NCBI RefSeq assembly: GCF_036373705.1
Contig: NC_089851.1
Location: 7,985,420 to 8,049,419, forward strand
From: Amia ocellicauda
Lineage: Eukaryota > Chordata > Actinopteri > Amiiformes > Amiidae
Reading direction: 5' to 3'
Length of the DNA stretch: 64,000 bases
Shown here: piece after piece, positions 11,164 through 23,774 of the stretch
How positions within the stretch are numbered: position 1 is the stretch's first letter
Layout of the letters: each line of letters opens with the position of its first letter
Program-made: the position numbers and the translations under genes
The notes under the pieces: generated by a model
Seen by the model: the letters and a program-made list of their open reading frames with translations, nothing else
Databases searched by the model: none
Told to the model about the DNA's origin: nothing

Positions 11164-11975
11164 CAATTAACCATGAAACGTCCATCAGCAACTTACTTTA
11201 CCATGAAACCCACAATAAACGGACCAGCTATCTTGCACTTTTAAATTGTGACCATTTCAGGATATATGATTTCAGACAGTAGCATTTGCACATAAACTAC
11301 TTGCTGTGGAAATGGCCGTGTTTCCGACTTTCTTGTGGTGGAGCGTCACCTATTTTCTTTCAACTTGTGCCAAAATGTAATGCATCAATTATCACATTGC
11401 ATGGGTTTATAACTAGTCAGCAGGGCACTAATTCTGTCATTGCTCCTTAACATTTGGTTGTCTAGTTGTCTGCTTACATGGTGTGTTGTGTTGATTTCAA
11501 AGCTAACTACTGAATCCAATTGAAAATTAGTTCAGTAATCTCCAGCTTGTCTCATGTATTGCGGTCACACACACATCACTCGACAGGTGAGGTCAAATTA
11601 TGAATAACGGCTCATACACGCCTCTACCATGCGCCTTCCTGTCCTTGTCCTTTTTTCTGCACTCTTTTAAAACATGCCATCTCTCTCTCTCCACCTCTCT
11701 CACCTGCCCCTCCCGCACCAGTTCACATTTTTAGGTGCGTTCACGCTACGTCTCTGTCACGGTGTTAGTAGCCGACATTTTATGTGCAGCGCAAATGCGC
11801 TTGGTTGGATTTTTTGTTTCTTTTAATATTATTTATATTATATTGCAGGGGCCCTTTGATATTCTGGGGCCCTAGGCGACTGCCTAGTTCACCTGTACGT
11901 CGGGCCAGCCCTGGCTGTAGTAGCAGGACCATTAGGTTCAGTGTGAGGTGGTGCAAAGAGTGATTACTGTTTATG
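11164..11975. other. Non-coding stretch
   Basis: No coding or element signal. The phrase GGGGCCCTAGGC occurs near 11870. A close variant occurs near 10560 and a weaker one near 25370, suggesting an unclassified low-copy repeat. Confidence 0.4.
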
Positions 11976-12188
11976 GCAGGGCTGGCTAACCCTGGTCCTG
12001 GAGAGCCTCAGGGTCAACAGGTTTGTGCTCTATCCAGATTGTTAACGGCTTAATTGAACTAATTGTGGGTCTTAATTAGGCAACATGTCCCTGTGTTCAA
12101 TATATCCATTGATTGGTAATTTAGAGAGACCTGGAAAATCTGCAGGATTGCGTCTCTCCAGGAACAGGCTCATCCACCCCTGGTTTAG
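11976..12188. repeat. Hairpin-like MITE candidate
   Basis: The left end CTAACCCTGGTCCTGGAGAG and the right end CTCTCCAGGAACAGG are imperfect inverted repeats around an AT-rich centre. It resembles the longer family at 37868, 47941 and 49665. It is non-coding. Confidence 0.55.
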
Positions 12189-13904
12189 CATATATAATAT
12201 GTACTTTCCCGATGGCTCTTATAATTCTTATGCCAAAAGATTGATTGGCAAGAGATGAATATATAAGAATATACTGCACAGTGTTACACACCCAGCCTTA
12301 CACTTTGTTTGGAATCAAGAGAAGATGTTTTAACAGCAACTAATACCAGTTGCTAATACCAGAAATACCAGTTGCTAATACATTAAAGTACACTGGCATT
12401 TAAAATAACAAAGGATACCCTATAGATGTAGTTAATTTGTAGCAATCGTAATTTGTTTCCTCACTGTGCCCCCTAAAGACATTTAGCTGGGGCTATCTGT
12501 GTGTGTCCAGTGTGACTCTGGGCTTAGTCTAACATAAAAGCTTTGATTAAAAAATCACACCACCCTGATGTCCGTCAATCATTTGAAGGAAACTTGTACA
12601 GAGATTGAGACCCCGATTCCCAGGAGCCCCTCTCCTCCTGCATCAAACAAGAGGGCAGCGTAGTCAGGTATATAGGGGGCGCTACAACTAGAACTACTAG
12701 ATCACAAAGTAACCAAATAAGATACTGTCAACACTAATATACATTGATAATAATACAAATAGCAAGCTGCAATACCCACCATAACAGTCTTTAAATAAGA
12801 TAATAACGAATTAAGTTAAAGATATAACCTACATTTACATAACATGATCTATCAAAATATGAAATGTACTAAAAAGGGGCAAGTTAAAAACAATTAAATA
12901 TTGCATCATCAATAATCCGTCAGGGAGACAGAGGCAGGAACTACAAGGACAGCAGCAGCCGGCTTCACTCTGCAATCACACGAGACCACACACAAACAGG
13001 TCAGCCGCCCTGCCGTGAAGAGGTTCATCAAAACACCTTATGACAGAAACAGCGATAAGAAACGTCGCTTTCCACTAATCCCTTAAGCAGAGCAGCAATT
13101 AAACGCATGATCTCACTACCACCAGCCCTGTTAACATACAATTCACACACAGCATCAATTCTCTCACTTCCTTTACTTAAACTTCCATGCAACACGGCAT
13201 AAACAGGGTGTCCCACGAGTCTGGACTCATAGGGGGACACTATTCATTCATATTTAACACCATTACACCTGACATCACTCACTGTGTGCCTGCTGATTGG
13301 GCATCTCGTAAATGAACTCTGCACATGCACACATTTTTGAGCAGAGTACACATCAGGTGTTGCAATGAAACATTCAGTTTAAAAGGGTGGAACTCCCGAT
13401 TTATAGAATCCCTGATATAATTATCCATGCGCCCAGTTACACCATACGATACATGTTTACAAACATGACCCCCACATCAAACACACGTGTGTTACACATG
13501 TATAAAAATCATCACCATCATCAATAAGACACTGTATTGTGCACATCTCCCAACTCTCACATCACCAATGCAGTCACACACTGCACTGCACAAGATCCAA
13601 GATCAATACATCATATTTTTCAAGTGATGCAGACGGAACAAGACAGAACATGTGTGTATAGATGGGGAGAGAGGGAGAGAGAGATGGATAGATGTGTGAG
13701 AGTGGAGGGGTAGATCCAGCACTGCTGTTGTGGAGAAATAAGTGCCCTTTATTTGAACAGGGAACAAACCAAAGAAAACACACAAAACTCAAGAACAAAA
13801 CTTAACTCTTCATTGACCCTAACTACACATTTAAATACGTCACTCTAAATACAATTAATAATGAACACAAACACAAGAGCAGTCCAATCCAGAATCCGTA
13901 ATCC
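12189..13904. other. Non-coding stretch before the zinc-finger gene
   Basis: I see no recognisable gene. The 70-residue minus frame at 13028-13240 is open but unlike any family I know. A short GA-rich run lies near 13665-13690. Confidence 0.4.
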
Positions 13905-13910
13905 AAGTCC

Positions 13911-15782
13911 TTTATTCAATGAGAAGAGTTCTGTACCGTTCATTTTCAATACTCCAGTCTTCACACTCACACTGCGTCTTCTCAACAGATTGCTCCCTGC
14001 ATTATCAGTGCAACCCTAGATTCTCTCCAGTTCTAATACACTCGTGTACTTTAAGGCTGCTTGCATGACGGAAACTTTTCGCACACTGGAAGCAGAAGTA
14101 AGACTTTTCCCCCGTGTGAGTGAGGTGGTGACGTGGAAGATGAGCTGCCCGAGTGAGGCTCTTCCCACAATGGGTGTAGCCCTGCCATGGGTGTAGCTGT
14201 ATGGTTTCTTGTGTGAGTGAGACGGTGACGTTTAAGGTGAGCTGCCTGACAGAGACTCCTCCCACACTGGGAGCAGCTGTACAGTCTATCTCGTGTGTGT
14301 GTGAGATGGTGACATTTAAGGTGTTTTGTACAAGTAAAACCCTTCCCACACATGGTGCAGCTGTATGTTCTCTCTCCGGTGTGAATGCGCTGGTGAGATT
14401 TCAGGTCTCCTGCCTGCCCGAAGCTCTTTCCAAAGATGGTGCAGCTGTATGGTTTCTCTCCTGTGTGAATGCGCTGGTGAATTGTCAGACTTGATGCACG
14501 AGTGAAACTCTTCCCACACAGGCTGCAGCAGTGCACTATTTTCCTTGTAGGAATGCACTGGTGTTTTTTTAAGCTTCCAGAGTTCCTATTTGTTTTCTCG
14601 CACTGGGTGCAGCGATGGCACCCCCGATGTTTCCTAGCTGTGTTTGACAGGGGACAGTCAGAGCTGAAGGGTCCAGGACGCAGCTGTCTGCCCTGAGAAG
14701 ATGGGCTCTCACCCCTCACTGCACTGTCACTGTCTCCACTGAGCCCCGTCCTCAGGGCACTAGAGTCAGTGTCACACAGCGCATCTACCGGAAGCTGCGG
14801 CTCCCACTCCAGCTCACTGTCCTCTGTCTTAATGTGGACAGACAACACACTGGGCTCACACTGTGCACTGGCAGTCTGGCTCAGCACCAGCTGCACTTGG
14901 TGCACACTCAGATCCCAGTGCCCCGAGTCCCTGTGTTAAACCCACAGTGTGCGGCTCCCTTTCCCCAGACAAGTGAGGGGTCTAGGGCCAGCAAACCGTT
15001 TCAACAAGGACAGGCTAAGGTCGAGGTCGTGAATCAGGACAAAGGTCAAGGGATCGGGGAACCAGGTCAAAAAGGGAACAGGTCAGAAACACAAGGGTCA
15101 GTAAGGCTGGAGTAAATGCTCAGAAATTTCACTATGCAGGGAACAAGACTGCCAGCCCACAACAAAGCAGTATCAATACAAGGTAATGAGCTGTGAAATG
15201 CAGAGCAGGTAATACTTCAATGATCAGGTGTAAGTAAACAGAAGCCCACTAGAGAATAAGGGAAAGCTGGAGCAAGGGTGACATCCAGCGGTCGTGAGCA
15301 GAAGTGGCGTGTGAGAGACACAGGGGAGTAGAAGTGCTCTTGTAAGGAATGAGAGCAATGGTACAACAAGACAGCCCGAGAGGCACATTTACATTTCTCA
15401 CAAAAACAAGAATTTAAAAACAAATAGCAGAAGTACAAGCATGTTAATGAGCCCGTGAGTGAGATGGTCTCGTCTAGGACTGCAAATAAAGCGTGTCTCT
15501 TGAAACAGGCAGACATGATTAACATAAACACGTTACCGAGGGCAGCTCCCGGGGTCTCTCCTCCTCCGTGTCCGCTGCCCCGCTCTCCTATCCCGGCTCC
15601 TCGGCCCCTCAGAGGCCGCAGCCTCCGCCTCAGCGCCTCATTCTCTCGCCACCTTCGGCTCGTCTCCTCTTGGTGCTCTGCCAGCATCTCTCGCAGCGTC
15701 GTCCGTGCCTCCCGCTGGGCGCTCTCCATCAGCCCGGTCAGAGCCGAGGACAGGCACCTCTGAGCCGCTCAGCGAGAGACAT
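13911..15782 (-). pseudogene. C2H2 zinc-finger gene with degenerate fingers and frameshift
   Basis: The 5' exon at about 15782-15537 encodes MESAQREARTTLREML and an Arg/Glu-rich coiled-coil-like leader. It ends at a GTAACG donor. The finger exon begins near 14930, after an AG acceptor, and holds an acidic linker (HIKTEDSELEWEPQL). It then has about seven C2H2 units with TGEK-type linkers down to a stop at 14005. Several fingers have lost ligands: a Phe replaces the second Cys in CTIFGKSF, and the last finger ends HECIR. Near 14190-14215 a small indel plus a short repeat shifts the frame before YTHCGKSL. The visible exon phases do not join directly. AATAAA lies at 13916-13911. Family role: nuclear DNA binding and transcriptional control. 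I judge it decayed, but an assembly error is possible. Confidence 0.75.
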
Positions 15783-15924
15783 GCTTGTGTCTGCGGTCAA
15801 TAAACTCGGTCACACAAGACACTCAGATGGACACAATGAGCCCCAGTGCAGCGAGTGATGGCGGGGCGGGAAAAGACAAAACTTTTACATTTGAAACCCA
15901 CATCCCGCCTTATTATGAAACCCC

Positions 15925-16125
15925 TCCTTCCAAGTGCACTGCAGTAGAGTACAGTACAGCTCAGTGCTGTGCAGTACAGTGTAGTGTAATAAAACAAGTG
16001 CATTACAGTGCAGTACAGTACAGTTCAGTCCTGTGCAGTACAGTATTGTGCTGTACAGTGCAGTATTGTATTGTGCAGTAGAGTACAGTATTGTGCAGTG
16101 CTGTACTGTACTGGACTGTGTCTCT
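15925..16125. repeat. Degenerate short tandem repeat of CAGTACAGT-type units
   Basis: The words CAGTACAG, GTGCAGTA and TATTGTGCAG recur irregularly for about 200 bases. The open frames that cross it on both strands are products of the repeat, not genes. Confidence 0.8.
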
Positions 16126-16801
16126 GCAGGACCAGGATTCAGTTTCTAAACAGGCCCTACAGTTACCTCCCTCAAACCCTGTGGAGTCAATACAGCGCAC
16201 ACAACTGGCATAAAAAACAGGGTTTATTTGTGATTAGTACATGGTATAGCTATTATTAAACGTTTTTTAAGAATTTTTGACCAGATAAATAATATTAATA
16301 AACAGCATAACAACAATTATAATCATCATCTTCATCATCATCACACAAGAGCTGGTTTAAGTGTTGAAGGCAGAATTCCTGATCAAAGATTCATTTTGAA
16401 GACAGTGGATTCATGCAGCCAGAATCCGCAGATCAAGCGCTGATGTCAGTGACTGAGAGGCTCCTGGAATCAGCGCATCTATAGTCTGATGAGGAGGGGG
16501 TTTGTGTTTAGTTTGTTCTTGTATAGTCAGTGTAATTGTACATGTTTAGCATAGTTTGGCAGTGATTCCCTACAGAGGTTTCTCAGTCCTGCACTGTGCT
16601 TTACTACACTAGAACAGAGCAATACCATGAAATGAGAAATACTCCTTAGGTATGTTAACTGCAGCGCACTAGTCTGTGGAGCAGTAATGGACCGGCGCAG
16701 TACAGCACAGTGATGGTGTGTTGATCCCATAGGAACAACAGAGACAAACCGGGCAAAGAGCAGTGGCAAACTGACCATGGTAATCGTTCATAAGGGAACA
16801 C

Positions 16802-16838
<37 letters not shown>

Positions 16839-18940
16839 CCCTTCTACAGAGTCTCATAATGGAGATGAGATGGATTGTCTTGGTTGGGATCATTTTATCA
16901 GGTAGGGGCTCGAGAACATTATTTAACATGGATTTTTAAAATAAAATAAGAAGTCAAAGAGATCTGAATTTTGTTAACTTCTTGTATTTGTGTTGCTCTG
17001 TCTCTGTGTCACTCTGCCTCTCTCTCTCTCTCTCTCTTTCTTTCTCTCGTTTCCATTTGAAACATATTACAATCAATCAATTTTGATCTAGTGTAGCACC
17101 CTTTCGCAGGGCAGCCACAAATTAAAAATTAACAAATACAGACAAAATGAACAAACCATTAGGCATGGAAGACAGAAAAACAACTCCTAGTAAATTAGTA
17201 GTAAATAAGTAGTAAATGTAGGCGTCGCAGTAGGATTTCCTGTGTGTGTCCGTTGCTACGCCCAGCAGCTCAAAGGTAATAAGGCAGTGATCTGAAATCA
17301 CCTGGTTTTGGGCTGATATTATTAGGCTGTGAATCTGTACCCCACGAGTAATGACTAGATTACCGCAAGGGCTGTGACTTCTCCAGCTTTTTCTCTAGTG
17401 TTTCTCTCAAACACCACATTTCATCTGAGCGCAGTTCACATCTTAAATCACACCATTAACCTGTGCTATGTGTGTGTGTGTGTGTGTGAGTGTGCGTGTG
17501 TGCATGTGAGTGTGTGTGTCTGTGTGTGAGTGTGTGTGCATGTGAGTGTGTGTGTGTCTGCGTGTGCGTGTGAATGTGAGTGTGTGTGTCTGTGTGTGTG
17601 TGTGAGTGCATATGAGTGTGTATCTATGTGTGTGTGATATAGATTGTTGTAAGTGATGTTTTAGCACAATGTTTAGTTATTTTCTTGTAAAGGAGTTTTG
17701 CACTTGTTTGCCAAACAACCATGTATGGAACAAATAGTTAATTTTAATTTTACCTAATTTTACCTATATTTGCACGTTAAATCATGTTTCATTAGGGTCC
17801 AGGAATTAACTGTTACACTCACAACTTCTGTTTCAGACATGAATAAAAAGATATATTTTTTTAGGTCATAGCACTGTGTTGTTTACACCTCGAACCCCGC
17901 CTCTCGGACTGGCTCTGTTTGACAGTTCAGATCTGGTGACCCTACACTAGCTAAGTGCTCTAGCTCTGGTTATCTCTACTAAGTGTCAGTGGGGCAGTAA
18001 GTCTGGCTAATGTCTAAAAAGGGGCTTCTGACTGTACAGTGTTAAAGATGTATTGCAGTGATTTATTTGGGGATGTACCATTCTGTCCAATCAGACACAT
18101 TAAGGAGACCCTGTTTTGTTCACTTATACCATCCCCTCTTGCTCTGAACAAATACTCAGGGATGTGTCCATACTGAAGCACTGTTGGGGATGAGGGGGGT
18201 GGAGAAGATGTCTATATTGTGTATTGTATTAATGTCAATTAAAAACAATTTTGTCAATAGCAACTGCTAGCAAATATGGTGGTTCATTTTTGTGGGATTT
18301 TTATTAATTGCCCTCCTTATCCTTCTAATTTGCTTCAATCCTTGCTTAAAAACTGAGTTTTTAAAAAGCATTTTACAAAAATCAACCTCCCCTCTGTAAT
18401 AGCCCCCCCATTTCCAGAATCCTACAGTTGTCCCTGCTGGGCTGCAACAGTAATTAAGTTACATCCTCAAAGTAGAATCATTCAAGAAATTGATGTACAA
18501 AATGATGTACAAAATGATTGAATGCGATTTACATGAACAGAAATAGTCCTGCTGCGCTGCAGCGAATACAGTGCCAATCTCAGCGCTGTGTCTACAGGAA
18601 GAGTGGCAAAGGCAAAGGGGGGATTACAGAGCACACAAGTGAGGGACAAATACAGCCCATGGAAACACTGCGGAGAGCTGACAGAGGAGGCCACAGATTG
18701 ATGCTCTATGCTGCCTTCCAGTGGACATTATCTGAATGGCTTCCTGTGAATGCATACTTAGCCACACATTTAAACATAAAGAATCATTGAGTTGGAATGG
18801 TGATGTGTAAGAGAGTGAAAATGGTTTATGAAATTTTTCAAATGCAGCAACAGGCTGGATGCCACCATGAATCAGATCTATAGGCATTTATTGTATCTCA
18901 TTGGAAGGGCAAGACATGGAATGGGCCTAGACTCCCTCAT
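16126..18940. other. Non-coding stretch rich in simple repeats
   Basis: It holds (AAT)n at 16801-16838 and a CT-rich run at about 17020-17047. It also has a minus-strand L2-like 3' end at about 17072-17190, starting with CAATCAATCAATTTT, and a GT-rich array at 17466-17637. No gene is supported. Confidence 0.6.
17466..17637. repeat. GT-rich microsatellite/minisatellite
   Basis: GT runs are interrupted by GA, CA and GC steps in a loosely periodic pattern of about 20-30 bases. The reading frame across it on the minus strand (Thr-His repeats) is not a gene. Confidence 0.85.
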
Positions 18941-19150
18941 TATTATTATTCCTTATTATTTATTTCTTAGCAGACACCCTTGTCCAGGGTGACTTACAAA
19001 ATATAAGTGCAATACAAAGTGAAATAATACAGGGCAGTTCAAGGCACAATACATTTGACGAATTCACAATTTACACAAGTGTACAGGAGATATACAGTAA
19101 ACAATATATAAGGTCTACATCCTAGATTGTAAAAGCTGATAAGTGCAGAC
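18940..19150 (-). mobile_element. L2-type LINE or SINE 3' end
   Basis: TTATTATTATT followed by CTTAGCAGACACCCTTGTCC is the reverse complement of the L2 3' end seen at about 1577-1612. It is non-coding and 5'-truncated. Confidence 0.75.
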
Positions 19151-19344
19151 AACATGTTAAGCCACAGTTAAGAGCTAAGGGAGAGGGATCGCAGGGGAAA
19201 TCAAAATAAACAATACAAGTGCTAGTAATACCTCCCCGTGTCACTATAGCACTTCTACAGCATTTTGTCATACTCTTGCCTTTGCATTACTACATTACAT
19301 TGACCCCGAGACTTCTGGACACAAGGAATACTTCCAGGTCAAGC

Positions 19345-20192
19345 AGAAAGGCTGTCCCAGGCCACCAAAAATGACCCCGTCATTTGGCATGAAGGACTTT
19401 TCCTTAAACTTCAGGAAAGTGGTGTAGGTGGTAAAGTCAATGAAATAATTAAATCAATGTACACACAGAACAAGGGCACTGTTAAAATTGGTAACAAAAG
19501 AACAGAGTTCTTCACTCGGGCGGGGAGTGAGGCAGGGCTGGAGTTTGAGCCCAACAATGTTCGACATCTACATCAACGAATTGGCCACAGTGTTGGAGCA
19601 GTGTGACGCCCCTGGCCTCACTCTACATGATACAGAAATTAATTTCCTGCTCGATGCAGATGACCTGGTCCTGCTGTCACCCACTGAACAGGGGCTTCAG
19701 CAGAGCCCGTCTCTGTTGGAGCAGCACTGTCAGAGCTGGAAGCCCAAAGAGGAGAGACTGTGTGGACAGTGTGAGCAGGGGAGGTGGAGGACGAGACGCA
19801 CTTCCTGCTGCACTGTACCAGATACTCCACAGCCAGGGACACGCGCCTCCCGAAACTCTCAGCCCAGGTCACAGGATCCAAGAGCTCAGTGATGAGGGCA
19901 AAATGCAAATCCTGTTAGGAGAGGATGAGCATACAGCAGAGCTGGCTGCCACAAACTGAGAGAGACAGTGTGAAAGACACTGTATACTATGTGTACATAT
20001 ATAGTACCAATTCATGCAGAATTGCTTTGTTCGATGCATATTAATGTATGTAAGTCTGTAAACGTGTGTGTATTGTATGTATACAGTATTATTGCCCACT
20101 GCACTGGTCTGTGTTTTGCAGTGAAACCCCCTGTACTTGCTTTGGCAAAACTGGTGTAACCATGTCATGCCAATAAAGCTCTTTTTGAATTT
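19345..20192 (+). mobile_element. Tx1/L1-like LINE fragment
   Basis: RT block remains are GRGVRQGWSLSPTMFDIYIN and LLDADDLVLLSPTEQGLQQS. The catalytic box reads DADD where the family has FADD. The 5' part (LKLQESGVGGKV) is in another frame, shifted near 19520. After LEQHCQSW the text jumps to a C-terminal Cys-His piece (CGQCEQG, then HFLLHCTRYS in a shifted frame), which implies an internal deletion. The end is CCAATAAAGCTC. The clade assignment is by eye. The element is dead. Confidence 0.7.
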
Positions 20193-20404
20193 GAGGGAGA
20201 GAACACGTGCGTCTCATTTCATTATTTACTTAACCATAAAGAAGTAATTACAATATTATCCACTTAGATCATGTCATGCTATTGTGCAGTGTGTAGGAGC
20301 ATGTGATTTGTTCCATGCAGTTTTGTCGAAAGTGTTATAAGCAGGAAGCAGTTGAAAAACACTTGGTGGGTTCAGTAGATTTCAGGCATCACTTGTCTCC
20401 TGAT

Positions 20405-20501
20405 ATGGCGGCTACTACTACTGTACCGGAGTGGTCAGAAGCATTTGTTTTGCTGGTGAACAGTGCTCAGGTTAAAGCTGACGAGTGGATGGGTAGTGCT
20501 G
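20405..20501 (+). CDS. Candidate orphan first exon, unrecognised
   Basis: An ATG at 20405 opens MAATTTVPEWSEAFVLLVNS and continues as AQVKADEWMGSAG up to a strong GGTGAGTTTT donor. I know no family for it and find no partner exon downstream. It could be the 5' exon of a transposon-derived gene or pure chance. Confidence 0.2.
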
Positions 20502-21445
20502 GTGAGTTTTATGCGATTTAAATATAATGGAATAAATAATAAGAGTGATTTTACAATCTCCAAAAAGAGAGAAGCAGCTGGAGTCGACGCAGTGCTTTAT
20601 AGCCTCCTGACCACTGAGCTACTCCCACCGTGTGCAGTACTAGCAATCGTATGGGTCTAATAAACTCATGTGCAATATTTTCATCTATGTCTAGAAATGA
20701 ACAACACTGATTTAAAGAATGGTAATTTCCTTCCATTAAAGCTCATTCATTAGCCTGGTAATCGACTATCTGGGCATTTAGTGACGTCATGTGACAGCAC
20801 CGCAGCGCTAACCAGAACAATCCCAGCAGCCCCTGCGCTAGAACCAGCCCGGCTCAGTGTCCGCCGGGTCTGATGGGTGTAAAGCTGCTGCTGCCGCTTC
20901 ATGTCCTGAAACAGCCCTGGACCCAGGCTTGTGTAGCGGTGAGAGAGGCTGTGCTTTGTATCGTATCCCTGTAGTAAGAGCACAGCTGAATTGAGTAGCA
21001 CCCGAATCCGAGCGGCCGCAGCACACCCTGGGAGCGAGTGTGTACTTGTTGTAAGTGGGACAATTTTATGACGGCACACCAACGTGGGACAAAAGTCGAC
21101 GTCCCCACTTTTCCACCTATTGCAATTAGTAGCGCAAGTGTCAAAAACATGTCTGCCGTCAAAACCTCAGCACCCCCAGGCTGCACACTTCGGCATAAGT
21201 AAAGCCTCAAATGTTGCTCTCAAAAGAGACAAAGATATGCACTGAAAGCAGGATTTTTACATTTGAACAATAAACAGAACTTTATTAACTTAACATTAAT
21301 TATCATAAATAACCACAAAATCAAACATTGCAAAAATGAATAAATTACAATGTAATATGAAGGAAAACTTGCATGTTTTATAAATTGGAACATAGAACAC
21401 GTTATATGAACAATTTCACACATAAATAGAAAAAGGTCTCAGTCC
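20502..21445. other. Non-coding stretch
   Basis: Nothing recognisable beyond AT-rich sequence. Frames here look random. Confidence 0.4.
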
Positions 21446-22570
21446 TCAATACTGCCAATTCAGCAGTGGCAGGTTATAGTGCAGAAAGCACAACTTCTCC
21501 GCATCTTCTCCTAAAAGAGAGCTCCGTTTGTCCTAATAAATGTTCCCAACAGTACTGAAAACCCTCTCACTTGGGACAGAGGAAGGTGGGGAGCAGAGGT
21601 ATCTCCTTGCCAGCAGAGACAGTCCCTTAAAGCGGCCACTGTTTTGGCTCCACCTCTCGAGAGGGTTGCCTTTCTTCCTGTCAATCACAGGTTCGCTAAG
21701 GTAATGCTCCAGCTCTTCATTTATGCCCTCTGATACCTCAGGATGAGTCTGTGAAGTTACCATGCTGTTGTAGAGAGTATCTAGGAGACTGTGAGACTGT
21801 TCCTGCACTCTAGGCCTTTTGGGGTTACCCTGCTCAGTGTTGGTTGCGGATGATTTTCTGTCTGGTGGTGTTGTAGTTGCCTTTGTAACCTTCTCTGCCT
21901 CTTCGCTAATCCAGTTTTTGGCATCATTTACAGTCTCGTTTGACAGGGGGTGCTCTTTGTAGCGTGGGTCGAGTATGCATGCCAGCACCACCTCTTTTGA
22001 GTTCTTCATCTTGGAAAACCTTTTCTCCAGGCTCTCCAGCATGGTCTTCCTTAAGGTTTGGATTCCTCTACAGGTGGGTCCCTGTGACTCCAGCAGACGC
22101 TTCAGCACTAACACACAGGGTATAATGCATGAGGCAGAGGAGTCCGCTTTGCTCATTTCCAGCGTTACCTCCTCCATTGGGGTCAGGGTGTCCACCAGGT
22201 TTGAGGTTACATCCCACTCTTCTGCACTTAGACATGTAAAATGCCCGTAGTTAATGGAGTACACAGTGAGAGCTCTCTTCTGCTCTAGCATCCTCTGCAG
22301 TGTTGAGTTCCACCTGGTTGGCACAGCTTGAATGATGGAGTGTTGAGGGACATCAACCTCCTCCTGAATGGCAGAGAGTCGTTGCTGTGCATCAACTGAA
22401 TGCTTAAAGTGTGCTTTTTCTGGGTAGACCGACATGTCTTCATAAGTAGACTGAATTCGATTCTCAAGTTGCATATCACAACACTCATAATTACAATCAC
22501 CAGTGCTGCTTGGATTTGCTATCGAGTAAACTAGACTTCCTTCAGAGCAATCTTTATGCTTTCTTGACAC
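21446..22570 (-). pseudogene. hAT (Ac-type) transposase, C-terminal half
   Basis: The minus frame reads QRLSAIQEEVDVPQHS, then QAVPTRWNSTLQRML. It continues with EEVTLEMSKADSSASC and LACILDPRYKEHPL, and ends with the hAT dimerisation signature ARRYLCSPPSSVPSERVFST. These are the ZBED1-like hAT-Ac landmarks. A TAG at 21535-21533 interrupts the frame right after VGNIY. The following codons to a TGA at 21448-21446 still read as the conserved C-terminal end (LLGEDAEKLCFLHYNL), so the stop is a point lesion. The catalytic N-terminal half is missing. No terminal inverted repeats were found. Confidence 0.85.
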
Positions 22571-22840
22571 ATGCGATGTGAATGTAGACTTAACAGTACA
22601 TTTTTGGTCACATTGTCTGAAAGGGCATGTAACTGTCTTGCCTTCGGTATGACTTTTCAGATGTAAGAGAAGACCCCAGATATCCTCACATTTAGAGCTA
22701 CATAAGTCAACATGACATGTTCAATCTCCTGCACTATGCAGTTTATTCCTATTCTTTCCATCTTTATGGTGATAAGTGTGAAACTTGAAGGCTGAAAATG
22801 TAGAAAAAGCTCTCGTGCATTCAGGGAAACCACACTTAAA
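22571..22840 (-). pseudogene. C2H2-type finger module in frame with the hAT remnant
   Basis: The same minus frame continues upstream of the hAT part. It shows three finger-like units: KCGFPECTRAFSTFSAFKFH, CSSKCEDIWGLLLHLKSH and CPFRQCDQKC...HVSRKH. A TGA separates the first from the second. This module is not part of the usual hAT N-terminus (a BED finger). It could be the leader of a composite transposon protein or a chance fusion. Confidence 0.55.
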
Positions 22841-23774
22841 AGATGCATTAGGCAAAAAATGATGAGTTTGCATGTGCCTGACTTATGCAAATATATTGCT
22901 GCAGGTTTAAGCACATATGTTGTAAGTTATCATCTTTTTATTGCAGCCTACAGTCCTTTAAAGCAAAATAATCTCACTAGTCCAACACAGACAATCTTTA
23001 AGCTACTCTCTCACAGAATAATACAATTATTGTCAAAACAGAGCACCCAGTTAACTAACTGTTAGCTATATAACTGTAGAGCACATTTCAATCAACCTTT
23101 TGACTATTTTTTTACATCAACTTGCATAAAAAGAAAGTTCCCCTCTCCAGGTGGGGAAGCAACATGACACAAACCTACAAACCTTTAACTTGAAATAATA
23201 GCCCCACAACAAATAGTAAAATAGAGCCTAGTCTCTGACGTGGATATTACAACAAATCAACGGAGGATCACATCTTACCTCAGAAATTTGATTAGATTGC
23301 GAATTAACATACGTTAAATGCGAATGACTAAGCTAGCTAACTTAGTTTGTTGATTTGACTGCTTAGGAATTCTATGAAAAACTATGAAAATCAAATACAT
23401 CAACACATTACTGGTAATGTGGTTCAACAGAAATATATAACATGTTGTCCACTGAGCAGCTAAAGTGGAGTATGCTAGCTAATGTTAACTGAAAACATGT
23501 ACATGCATGCTTGCAACATGCGGTTAAGTCCAAGTAATGTCAAGCGTTCATTTTGACTTTGTTAGGCTTGTCATTTCGGCAAAAAACATTCAATACAATG
23601 TAAATTAAACAACAATAAAAATGACATAACAAGGTAACGCTGACTTTGATAAGATCACAATTACCTTAACTGTATGTAGGCGAGGAGCAATGCAGCAGGT
23701 GAATACTCCGTCCACTTTGGTGCTGGCAGGGTCAGAGACAGGGTGAAAATCGTCTTCTTCAATTCTTCCTTTCT
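22841..23774. other. AT-rich non-coding stretch
   Basis: No gene or element end recognised. It ends where a Tc1 begins. Confidence 0.4.

Noticed and set aside
17443..17667. Thr-His-rich minus-strand frame
   Set aside because: Product of the GT/CA microsatellite.
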